From the NCBI GenBank assembly GCA_027623615.1, contig JAQBVH010000222.1:1-6084 (forward strand): a stretch of 6,084 nucleotides of DNA. The letters are read 5' to 3'. The stretch comes from Planctomycetota bacterium (GTDB taxonomy: Bacteria; Planctomycetota; UBA1135; GCA-002686595). Shown here piece by piece: positions 1-4,883 of the stretch; within the stretch, counting starts at the first letter, position 1; each line of letters begins with the position of its first letter. The notes beneath the pieces are model-generated. The model was not told where the DNA came from, searched no databases, and saw nothing but the letters and a program-made list of their open reading frames with translations. Made by a program: the position numbers and the translations under genes.

Positions 1-415
1 GCTGGCGATCGGCGTGCCCCTGTTCGTCGCGGCTCAGCTGGTGTTCGAACCAGGGCGCTGGCTGCAGTTCCCGACCCAGAACCCCTGGCTCTGGCTGGCG
101 ATCATGGTCTTCTACCCGCTCCTGTCGGTCTGGCCCCAGGAGCTGGTCTACCGCGCCTTCCTGTTCCACCGCTACAAGCGGCTGTTCCCCAGCCAGACCT
201 TGCGCTGCGCAGTCAGCGCCCTGGCCTTCGGCGGCGCCCACGCCTTCTTCGCCAACTGGGTCGCGATCGGGCTGACCACCGCCGGTGGCTGGCTCTTCGC
301 GCGCACCTACGCCAAGAGCGGGTCGGTGATCGCGGCGTCGCTCGAGCACGCCCTGTGGGGCAATGCCCTGTTCACGATCGGCTGGGGGTGGTACTTCTAC
401 GCTGGCTCGATCTAG
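1..415 (+). CDS. CPBP-family intramembrane protease (CAAX protease/bacteriocin-processing type), 3' part only
   Basis: The gene is already open at the left edge (reading frame begins at base 2), so the true start lies outside the window; the GTG at 14 is an internal valine. About 137 residues are visible, hydrophobic throughout with several membrane segments. The conserved CPBP motifs appear in order: a QELVYR segment at the EExxxR position (CAG codon at 137-139), FGGAH with its histidine at 239-241, and EHALWGN near the C-terminus with its histidine at 347-349. These residues form the membrane-embedded active site of the family, which cleaves prenylated proteins or peptides in eukaryotes and has varied, mostly unknown substrates in bacteria. 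The first glutamate of the pair is glutamine here. I recall PQE-type versions in one bacterial subfamily, so this need not mean loss of activity. DUF4259 follows after 22 nt and may be co-transcribed. Family call is fairly secure; the substrate is unknown. Confidence 0.85.
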   Translation, partial: LAIGVPLFVAAQLVFEPGRWLQFPTQNPWLWLAIMVFYPLLSVWPQELVYRAFLFHRYKRLFPSQTLRCAVSALAFGGAHAFFANWVAIGLTTAGGWLFARTYAKSGSVIAASLEHALWGNALFTIGWGWYFYAGSI

Positions 416-423
416 TCCGAGCC

Positions 424-429
424 GGGGAG
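424..429 (+). promoter_or_regulatory. Ribosome binding site of the DUF4259 gene
   Basis: GGGGAG lies 8 nt before the ATG at 438. This fixes that ATG as the start rather than the earlier in-frame codon inside the protease gene. Confidence 0.65.
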
Positions 430-437
430 AACACACC

Positions 438-821
438 ATGGGAGCCTACGGGATCCGCACCTTCGAGACCGACGACGCCACCGACTGGCTCGAAGCCTTC
501 GCCGAGGCGCCGAAGGGGGACACGCTGCGCGAAGCGCTCGAGCTCGGCTCCCACCCTAGCATCACGACGTCGCGCATCGCCCTCGCGGCCGCCGAGGTGG
601 TTGCCGCCTGGTGTGGTCGCCCCGCGCCGGAGATCCCGCCCCAGGTGACGGCCTGGTTGCTCGGCCGGACCCAGGCGGTCAACGAGACCGCCCTCGACAT
701 GGCGCGGGCCGGGGTCACTCGCGTGCTCGAGGACTCGGAGCTACGCGACAGCTGGGAAGACTACGGCGAGCTCGAGGCCTGGCGCAGCGCGGTGAGCGAC
801 CTGCGCTCGCGCCTGGGCTGA
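438..821 (+). CDS. DUF4259 domain protein
   Basis: A 127-residue soluble, acidic protein. The N-terminus has the DUF4259 signature: MGAYGIRTFETDDATDWLEAF matches the family pattern of an M-G-x-W/Y-G opening followed by F-x-x-D-D-A-x-D-W (FETDDATDW, residues 9-17). The rest is predicted helical, with conserved-looking segments ALAAAEVVAAW (about 48-58) and an acidic stretch near the C-terminus. The function of DUF4259 is not known; members are small cytoplasmic proteins, often next to unrelated genes. The length is typical, so the gene appears complete. The start is chosen from the GGGGAG site 8 nt upstream and the family N-terminus. It follows the protease gene by 22 nt and is probably the last gene of that transcript, since genes on the other strand converge on it. 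Confidence 0.82.
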   Translation: MGAYGIRTFETDDATDWLEAFAEAPKGDTLREALELGSHPSITTSRIALAAAEVVAAWCGRPAPEIPPQVTAWLLGRTQAVNETALDMARAGVTRVLEDSELRDSWEDYGELEAWRSAVSDLRSRLG

Positions 822-838
822 CCAGCGGTCTTCGCTGG
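822..838 (+). terminator. Small hairpin directly after the DUF4259 stop, possible terminator
   Basis: CCAGCG (822-827) and CGCTGG (833-838) form a perfect 6-bp inverted repeat with a 5-nt loop, starting on the base after the TGA. No T-tract follows in the plus direction, so intrinsic termination is uncertain. It sits in the gap between convergent genes, where a terminator is expected. Confidence 0.35.
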
Positions 839-858
839 CAGCAGCCCGCGCGCGCAGA

Positions 859-887
859 CTGCGCTCGCGGCCCAGGCCGTAGCGCAG
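859..887. repeat. Imperfect inverted repeat in the convergent junction
   Basis: CTGCGCT (859-865) is complementary to AGCGCAG (881-887). Inside it CGGC (868-871) pairs with GCCG (876-879) around a CCAG loop, with one possible G-T pair and one bulged base between. The hairpin lies 48 nt past the formiminotransferase stop and could end transcripts from that side, but there is no T-tract. It also falls in the oxidoreductase remnant, so it may be inherited coding sequence that pairs by accident. Confidence 0.35.
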
Positions 888-934
888 CCGCGGATTCCGC
901 CGCCCACCACGATCAGGTCGACGGACGGCATGGC

Positions 935-2602
935 TCAAGCCTGCGCGAGGACCGCCTCGATCCGTTCGAGGACGGCGGCCTCGCCTGCGATGGCCTGCTC
1001 GCGCAGGGCTGCAGCGCGCGCCAGGTAGGCCGCGCGCGCGCCCTCGTCGGTCAGGTCCTTGGCGTTGATGCGCACGTTCAGGCCGGCGCCGAGCACCGCG
1101 GTGCGCGCGCAGAGGGCGCCGACACATGCATCGGAGATGGACGCGGGCATGCCCTTCTCCGCCATGGCCTGGCAGACCGAGAGCGACCGGAGGGCGACCT
1201 CCATGACCCGCAGGGGCACCTCGATCGCGTGGCGCGTCGCGGCCTGGATCGCGGCGTCGCGCTCGCCGGGTTCGGCGCGCCAGGCAGCCATGATCTGGTT
1301 GAAGGCGTCGGTGTCCTCGTCGACCAGGCCCTGCAGCGCGAGGTGGCAGGCCTTGCCCTGCTCGGCCACTTCGCTGAACTCCTCCCAGCGCTCGTCCCAG
1401 CCGCGCTTGTGGCTGGAGAGGTTCGCGACCATGGTGCCGAGCGCCGCGCCGAGGGCGCCCACCGCCGCGGCCACCGAGCCTCCCCCGGGGGCGGGGGATT
1501 CGCCTGCGGTCTCCTCGACGAAGCCCGCCAGGGTCAGGTCGACCAACCGCTTGGCTCCATCGGTCTGGATGGCGTACTCGATGATCTTCTCGCGCGGGTC
1601 GAAGGGCGCGAGCTCATCGAGACCCATCGAGCGCACGGCGATCTTGATCAACTCCGCGTCGCTGACGCCGGTGGAGCGCTGCTGCTTGCGCAGGAAGAAC
1701 CGGCCCGCCGCGAGCATGGCCTCGAGGGGCAGCAGCCCCACGACCTCCGAGCCGGTTGCGCGCACGCCGCGCGCGTGGGCCCGCGCGCAGCACTCGTCGA
1801 AGGCGACGTGCAGCGGGGTGATCGACAGGTTGGTGAGGTTCATCGAGACCTGGCAGATGCCGTACTCCTCGATGTACCAGCCGATGCCCTTGACGCTCTT
1901 GAGGGAGCCCGGCGTCCAGGCAGGCTCGCCGTTCTCGTCCTTGACGATCTCCCCGGTGACAGGGTCGGGCTCGCGCTTGATGCGACCCTTCTCGCGCACG
2001 TCGAAGGCGATCGCGTTCGCGCGGCGCGACGAGGTCGTGTTCAGGTTGACGTTGTAGGCGATCAGGAAGTCCCGGGCGCCGACGGCGGGCGCGCCCCAGC
2101 GCGGGTCGAGCTTGGCCGGGCCGAAGTCGGGAGCCCACTCGGGGTCGGCCAGCTTGGCGGCCAGGCCCTCGTACTCGCCCGCGCGCACGACGGCCAGGTT
2201 CCGGCGCTCCGGGCGGGAGGCTGCGGCCTCGTAGAGGTAGATCGTGCGACCCTGCTCGCCGAGGCGGCGCCCGAGGTCGCGGGCGTGCTCGGCGACCTCG
2301 TCCATCGTGATCCCGGCGATGGGGATCAGCGGGCAGACGTCCATCGCGCCGAAGCGCGGGTGTTCGCCCGTGTGCCGGCGCATGTCGATGCGTTCGGCGG
2401 CGGCCGCGGCGGCAGCCAAGGCGCCCAGCTTCACGGGCTCGGGTTCCCCGACGAAGGTGAACACGGTCCGGTTGGTCGCGGCGCCCGGATCGACGTCGAG
2501 CAGAGTGACGCCCTCGACGGAGCGGATGGCGGCGGCGATCGCGTCGAGGGTCGCCTGATCGCGACCCTCACTGAAGTTGGGAACACACTCGATGAGGGGC
2601 AT
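935..2602 (-). CDS. ftcD: Bifunctional glutamate formimidoyltransferase / formimidoyltetrahydrofolate cyclodeaminase
   Basis: A 555-residue cytoplasmic enzyme. It moves the formimino group of N-formimino-glutamate, a histidine breakdown product, to tetrahydrofolate, then deaminates the product to 5,10-methenyl-tetrahydrofolate. Residues 1 to about 178 are the N-terminal transferase subdomain, opening with PLIECVPNFSEGRD. RRHTGEHPRFGAMDVCP (75-91) holds the presumed catalytic histidine, His81, equivalent to His82 of the mammalian enzyme. Residues about 180-326 are the second transferase subdomain (NVNLNTT at 184-190, YGICQVSMNLTN at 247-258). A linker follows, then the cyclodeaminase domain from about 350 (ESPAPGGGSVAA at 368-379, LVDEDTDAFN at 426-435, ISDACVGALCAR at 489-500). 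All domains are present and the length is normal for fused forms. The residue 205-236 insertion (KREPDP...KDENGEPAWTPGS) resembles one I recall in Bacteroidetes-type homologues. The ATG at 2602 fits the family N-terminus, though no clear Shine-Dalgarno site precedes it. No other histidine-utilisation gene is in view. Confidence 0.95.
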   Translation of the reverse strand: MPLIECVPNFSEGRDQATLDAIAAAIRSVEGVTLLDVDPGAATNRTVFTFVGEPEPVKLGALAAAAAAAERIDMRRHTGEHPRFGAMDVCPLIPIAGITMDEVAEHARDLGRRLGEQGRTIYLYEAAASRPERRNLAVVRAGEYEGLAAKLADPEWAPDFGPAKLDPRWGAPAVGARDFLIAYNVNLNTTSSRRANAIAFDVREKGRIKREPDPVTGEIVKDENGEPAWTPGSLKSVKGIGWYIEEYGICQVSMNLTNLSITPLHVAFDECCARAHARGVRATGSEVVGLLPLEAMLAAGRFFLRKQQRSTGVSDAELIKIAVRSMGLDELAPFDPREKIIEYAIQTDGAKRLVDLTLAGFVEETAGESPAPGGGSVAAAVGALGAALGTMVANLSSHKRGWDERWEEFSEVAEQGKACHLALQGLVDEDTDAFNQIMAAWRAEPGERDAAIQAATRHAIEVPLRVMEVALRSLSVCQAMAEKGMPASISDACVGALCARTAVLGAGLNVRINAKDLTDEGARAAYLARAAALREQAIAGEAAVLERIEAVLAQA

Positions 2603-2606
2603 AGGG

Positions 2607-2621
2607 GGCGTACTCTACGCC
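2607..2621 (-). promoter_or_regulatory. Hairpin just upstream of the ftcD start
   Basis: GGCGTA and TACGCC form a perfect 6-bp stem around a 3-nt loop that reads GAG on the minus strand, ending 4 nt before the ATG. It occupies the place of the ribosome binding site, and the only Shine-Dalgarno-like bases (GAG, about 10 nt from the ATG) are in the loop. It could affect translation initiation; a role is inference only. Confidence 0.3.
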
Positions 2622-2652
2622 GCCGGACCCGCCTCGGAAACCGGGCCGGGCC

Positions 2653-3177
2653 TCAGTCGGCGTCCTTCATCACGACGCCTTCGAAGAGGAACCACTGCGG
2701 GTGGGCCCGGATGTAGGCGAGGATCAGTTCGTCGAGGTGAGGGGGCTCGCGGTCGAAGGCGTGGAAGATCTCGTCATGGGCGGCGAACGCTCCCTCGGGA
2801 AGCTCGGCGAGCCGCGCCCTCGTCGGCACCCCATCCGGCATCGCGTGGACGTCCAGGATGTCGATCGCCTGCATGAGGTTCCGGGCCTGTTCCTGCAGAT
2901 CGAGGCGGTCGAACCCGGAGTAGGTCTCGATCCAGAGGTCGCTCGGCGCGTTGCCGAAGAACTGGGCGTGGCCGCCGTTGTCGACCTCGTTGCGGTACCA
3001 GAGCAGCGACTGGCACTCGACCTGTTGGGCCCTGAGACCGGAGATGACCACCTGGAGGGGCACGTCCTCCCCGTGGGCCGCGAACGACCAGCCGACGGGT
3101 TCGAGGATGTCGTACGCGTCGTGCTCGGCGATGAACGCCTCGGTGATCGAGAAGTGGACGGGGACCTTCTCGGTCAT
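2653..3177 (-). CDS. DUF4375 (DMP19-like) acidic protein
   Basis: A 174-residue soluble protein. The signature segment is RNEVDNGGHAQFFGN (62-76), matching the family pattern E-x-x-N-G-G-x-x-Q-F-F, followed by aromatic/acidic helices (LWIETYSGFDRLDLQEQ, 81-97). Counting residues gives 30 Asp/Glu against 10 Lys/Arg, so it is strongly negative. The family includes DMP19 of Neisseria, described as a DNA mimic that binds a transcription regulator; most members have no known role. The start codon overlaps the stop of the upstream thioesterase-like gene by 4 nt (ATGA), so translation is probably coupled. AGGGA directly abuts the ATG, too close for a normal site, which also fits coupling. The ftcD gene follows after 50 nt. 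Family assignment is good; function is unknown. A DNA-mimic role is inference from family and charge alone. Confidence 0.8.
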   Translation of the reverse strand: MTEKVPVHFSITEAFIAEHDAYDILEPVGWSFAAHGEDVPLQVVISGLRAQQVECQSLLWYRNEVDNGGHAQFFGNAPSDLWIETYSGFDRLDLQEQARNLMQAIDILDVHAMPDGVPTRARLAELPEGAFAAHDEIFHAFDREPPHLDELILAYIRAHPQWFLFEGVVMKDAD

Positions 3178-3620
3178 TCCCTGTACCCGATGCGCTCGTC
3201 CAGCGGGATCTGGCTGCGCATGAACGTGCCGTTGCCCCGCGCGAGCTGGCGGCCCTCGGAGCTGCGCAGCACGGACTCCGCCCAGAACATGCGTTTCGAG
3301 GCGTTGACGACCCTGCCCTCGGCGACGAGCGTGCCGCTCGAGATCGGCCGCATCAGGTGTACGGTGAAGGTGGCGGTGAGGACGAACACGTCGCGCACGA
3401 GCGAGTTCACGGCGAAGAAGGCCGAGTCGTCCAGGCACTTGAAGTAGTGCGACCCGTGCACGGCGGTCGCCGCGTGGTAGAGGTCCTCGCGCACGTCGAT
3501 CTCGAGGTGCGCGGCGCCCTCGCTGATCTCGATGCGCGGGCGGTAGTACTCGTTGGTGGGGGAGCCGAGGTAGACCCGCGCCAGGCGGCGGTAGTGCTCC
3601 TCGGGGGCGAGCTCGTGCAT
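3174..3620 (-). CDS. Hotdog-fold (PaaI/4HBT-like) thioesterase family protein
   Basis: A 148-residue protein with the layout of a single hotdog domain, the usual length for acyl-CoA thioesterases of the PaaI/4HBT kind. AVHGSHYFKCLDDSAFFAVNS (53-73) corresponds to the family's HGG...D segment; His55-Gly56 and Asp64/Asp65 are the candidate active-site residues. The following strand segments, LTATFTVHLMRPISSGTLVAEGRVV (81-105) and the closing ARGNGTFMRS (127-136), match the typical 'v-t-x-d-l-x-v-x-y-l-r-p' and 'a-x-g-t-f' pattern. It would hydrolyse acyl-CoA or a similar thioester, but a non-catalytic dehydratase-like role is not excluded. The ATG at 3620 is chosen because AGGA lies 8 nt upstream; the frame stays open further upstream only as a shadow of the desaturase gene. 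It lies 26 nt after the desaturase and overlaps the DUF4375 start by 4 nt, so a lipid or acyl-chain role is plausible. Confidence 0.8.
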   Translation of the reverse strand: MHELAPEEHYRRLARVYLGSPTNEYYRPRIEISEGAAHLEIDVREDLYHAATAVHGSHYFKCLDDSAFFAVNSLVRDVFVLTATFTVHLMRPISSGTLVAEGRVVNASKRMFWAESVLRSSEGRQLARGNGTFMRSQIPLDERIGYRE

Positions 3621-3628
3621 GGGCGAGA

Positions 3629-3632
3629 TCCT
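3629..3632 (-). promoter_or_regulatory. Ribosome binding site of the thioesterase-like gene
   Basis: AGGA on the minus strand, 8 nt before the ATG at 3620, inside the 26-nt gap after the desaturase stop. It decides the start codon. Confidence 0.5.
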
Positions 3633-3646
3633 AACCACGACCGCGG

Positions 3647-4591
3647 TCAGCCCGTCATGTAGTCCGGGTGCTGCGCGTGGAACTCGGCCGACGCGGCCTC
3701 GTCGCCGAGCTGCTCGCGGGACAGGAGCAGGCCGCCGCGGAAGTAGCCGAACGGGACGACGTGGGCGCCCTCGCGGATCAGCTGACCCTTGACCTCCTCG
3801 TGCAGCTTGGGGAGCTCGCTCCAGTGCACGTGGGGCCAGGTGTGGTGCTCGGCGTGGTAGCCGATGTTGAAGAAGGCGAGGTTGAAGAGCTTCGAGGTGA
3901 AGGTGTTCGAGTGCACCAGCTCGTGCTCCGCATCCGGCGCTCGCCGGCCCGCGTGCTGGGCGACCATGCCCGGACCGACGACCATCACGTTGGCCAGCCA
4001 GGCCGGCAGCACCCAGAGGCAGAGCGCCATCGGGATGTCGATCCAGAAGGGGATCGAGAAGAGGAGCAAGAACCAGACCAGCTCCCGCGTGAGGCGCCGG
4101 CGCACCGGCTTCGACACACGCTGGTACTCGCCCCACATGCCCACCATGTAGCGCCAGGGATAGTGCAGCAGGCAGTAGCGGAAGAAGTTCTCGGAGCGGC
4201 CCTGCCCGTCGCGGTGGGGGACGGTCCAGTCCTCGTCCGTCATGAGCCGCCGGTGATGGACGACCACGTGGGAGTACTGCCACCAGTACGCCGGCCAGCC
4301 AGCGGAGACGCCCCAGGTGCGGGCGAAGCAGCGGTTCATCCACGGGCGGGTGAAGATGCGCCGGTGGGCGTGGTCGTGGAAGTTGACACCCAGGTTGATG
4401 CCCGAGCACCAGCCGAGCAGGAGGGCGGCGCCCATCACGAAAGCCGCCCGGTCGAGCACGCTCTCGATGCCCGCGACCTCGGGGTGCAGCCACAACCAGA
4501 AGGCGAGCGCGTGGGCCACGAGGACCAGGAGGTGGAACAGGATCGAGTGGATCTCCGCCGGGTGCGCGAGCCCCAGCTTGCGGCGAATCAC
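3647..4591 (-). CDS. Membrane fatty acid desaturase (three histidine boxes)
   Basis: A 314-residue integral membrane di-iron enzyme of the fatty acid desaturase superfamily. All three histidine boxes are intact: HDHAH (72-76), HVVVHH (108-113) and HAEHH (246-250), the last followed by TWPHVHW. Hydrophobic segments at about 16-35, 47-70 and 170-205 give the usual hairpins that place the boxes on the cytoplasmic face. Such enzymes use O2 and electrons from ferredoxin or cytochrome b5-like partners to insert a double bond or hydroxyl into lipid chains; the exact substrate cannot be read from sequence, and related hydroxylases or ketolases share the boxes. The start is the GTG at 4591, which overlaps the stop of the small upstream gene by 4 nt (GTGA) and has GGGAGG 5 nt before it. 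A GTG at 4669 would add 26 residues but lacks such support. The thioesterase-like gene follows after 26 nt. Confidence 0.92.
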   Translation of the reverse strand: MIRRKLGLAHPAEIHSILFHLLVLVAHALAFWLWLHPEVAGIESVLDRAAFVMGAALLLGWCSGINLGVNFHDHAHRRIFTRPWMNRCFARTWGVSAGWPAYWWQYSHVVVHHRRLMTDEDWTVPHRDGQGRSENFFRYCLLHYPWRYMVGMWGEYQRVSKPVRRRLTRELVWFLLLFSIPFWIDIPMALCLWVLPAWLANVMVVGPGMVAQHAGRRAPDAEHELVHSNTFTSKLFNLAFFNIGYHAEHHTWPHVHWSELPKLHEEVKGQLIREGAHVVPFGYFRGGLLLSREQLGDEAASAEFHAQHPDYMTG

Positions 4592-4869
4592 GCGTACCTC
4601 CCAGCGAGGCGCCACGCGACCAGGGCCAGCACGAGCAGACCCCATGGTCCGATCCAGGGCGTGGCACACAGAATCCCAACGCTACCGAGGGGCAACATCG
4701 AACGTCCCGCGAGCTCTGCCAGGCGTTGGGCAAGAGCGCGGCGACGGCGGCGTACGAAGGGGTCCGCCGGGCTCGTCGTGCTGGAGAACGCGGACGAGAC
4801 GGGAACGGGGGGAGCTGTCGGCAAGCGAACGGCCTCCGGGGGGAGATCGGAACGCGGGCCAGTGGCCAT
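4588..4869 (-). CDS. Small single-pass membrane protein of unknown function
   Basis: A frame of 93 residues from the ATG at 4869. I do not recognise the family. Residues 1-38 are proline/serine-rich and look disordered. Residues 39-57 form a basic, probably amphipathic helix (five arginines at 40-44, then ALAQRLAELAGR). Residues 59-87 are a hydrophobic segment (MLPLGSVGILCATPW, then GLLVLALVAW) ending in RLAGRYA. The topology suggests a cytoplasmic N-terminus with a membrane-anchored C-terminus. The stop overlaps the desaturase start in GTGA, and the desaturase ribosome binding site lies inside its last codons, which argues that it is translated. The start is uncertain: the ATG at 4869 has only a weak GAG upstream, and a shorter version from the ATG at 4698 (36 residues, GGGA upstream) is possible. 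It may support or regulate the desaturase, but that is inference from position. Confidence 0.55.
   Translation of the reverse strand: MATGPRSDLPPEAVRLPTAPPVPVSSAFSSTTSPADPFVRRRRRALAQRLAELAGRSMLPLGSVGILCATPWIGPWGLLVLALVAWRLAGRYA
4597..4602 (-). promoter_or_regulatory. Ribosome binding site of the desaturase gene
   Basis: GGGAGG on the minus strand, 5 nt before the GTG at 4591 and inside the end of the small upstream gene. It is the strongest Shine-Dalgarno site I found in the window and decides between the GTG at 4591 and the one at 4669. Confidence 0.75.
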
Positions 4870-4883
4870 TCTCAAGTGACGCC

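Larger units (their letters stand above)
761..931 (-). pseudogene. Truncated N-terminus of an FAD-dependent oxidoreductase (DAO-type Rossmann motif)
   Basis: An ATG at 931-929 on the minus strand begins a 56-codon frame that ends with TAG at 763-761. The first 20-odd residues read as a textbook dinucleotide-binding start: VDLIVVGGGIRGCATAW, a hydrophobic beta strand followed by G-x-G-x-x-G and a small-residue helix, as at the N-terminus of D-amino-acid oxidase/glycerol-3-phosphate dehydrogenase type flavoproteins (residues 1-23, bases 863-931). After that the frame has no flavoprotein features, turns arginine-rich and runs antisense into the 3' end of the DUF4259 gene. A full member would be roughly 350-550 residues. 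The ATG lies only 3 nt after the stop of the formiminotransferase gene, the spacing of a co-translated downstream gene. My reading is that a deletion or rearrangement removed the rest. Alternatives are a chance match or a functional micro-ORF; both seem less likely, but I could not search databases. Confidence 0.55.

Noticed and set aside
1013..1042. CG-alternating stretch that could look like a repeat or Z-DNA element
   Set aside because: It is in-frame coding sequence of the cyclodeaminase C-terminus, rich in Ala and Arg codons, with no repeated unit.
2398..2420. GC-rich GCG/GCC repeat-like stretch
   Set aside because: It is simply the codons of an alanine run (residues 61-69) in the transferase domain of ftcD.
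611..2716. A 701-codon open frame on the plus strand
   Set aside because: It lies opposite the well-supported ftcD gene and into DUF4259; its translation has no recognisable domain and is biased in Ala/Gly/Arg/Asp, as expected for an antisense frame in high-GC DNA.
4592..4669. Alternative GTG start of the desaturase adding 26 residues
   Set aside because: The added residues look non-native (Arg/Pro-rich) and overlap the small gene in another frame; GGGAGG and the GTGA overlap favour 4591.
3621..4733. Long upstream extension of the thioesterase-like frame
   Set aside because: It would run out of frame through the desaturase gene. The ATG at 3620 with AGGA 8 nt upstream and the family length support the short form.
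3668..4879. A 403-codon plus-strand frame opposite the desaturase
   Set aside because: The opposite strand carries three intact histidine boxes; this translation is low-complexity and matches no family I know.
4317..4883. Upstream extension of the hydrolase frame
   Set aside because: It runs opposite the desaturase and small membrane genes and adds sequence without family similarity; the YheT N-terminus begins just after 4884.
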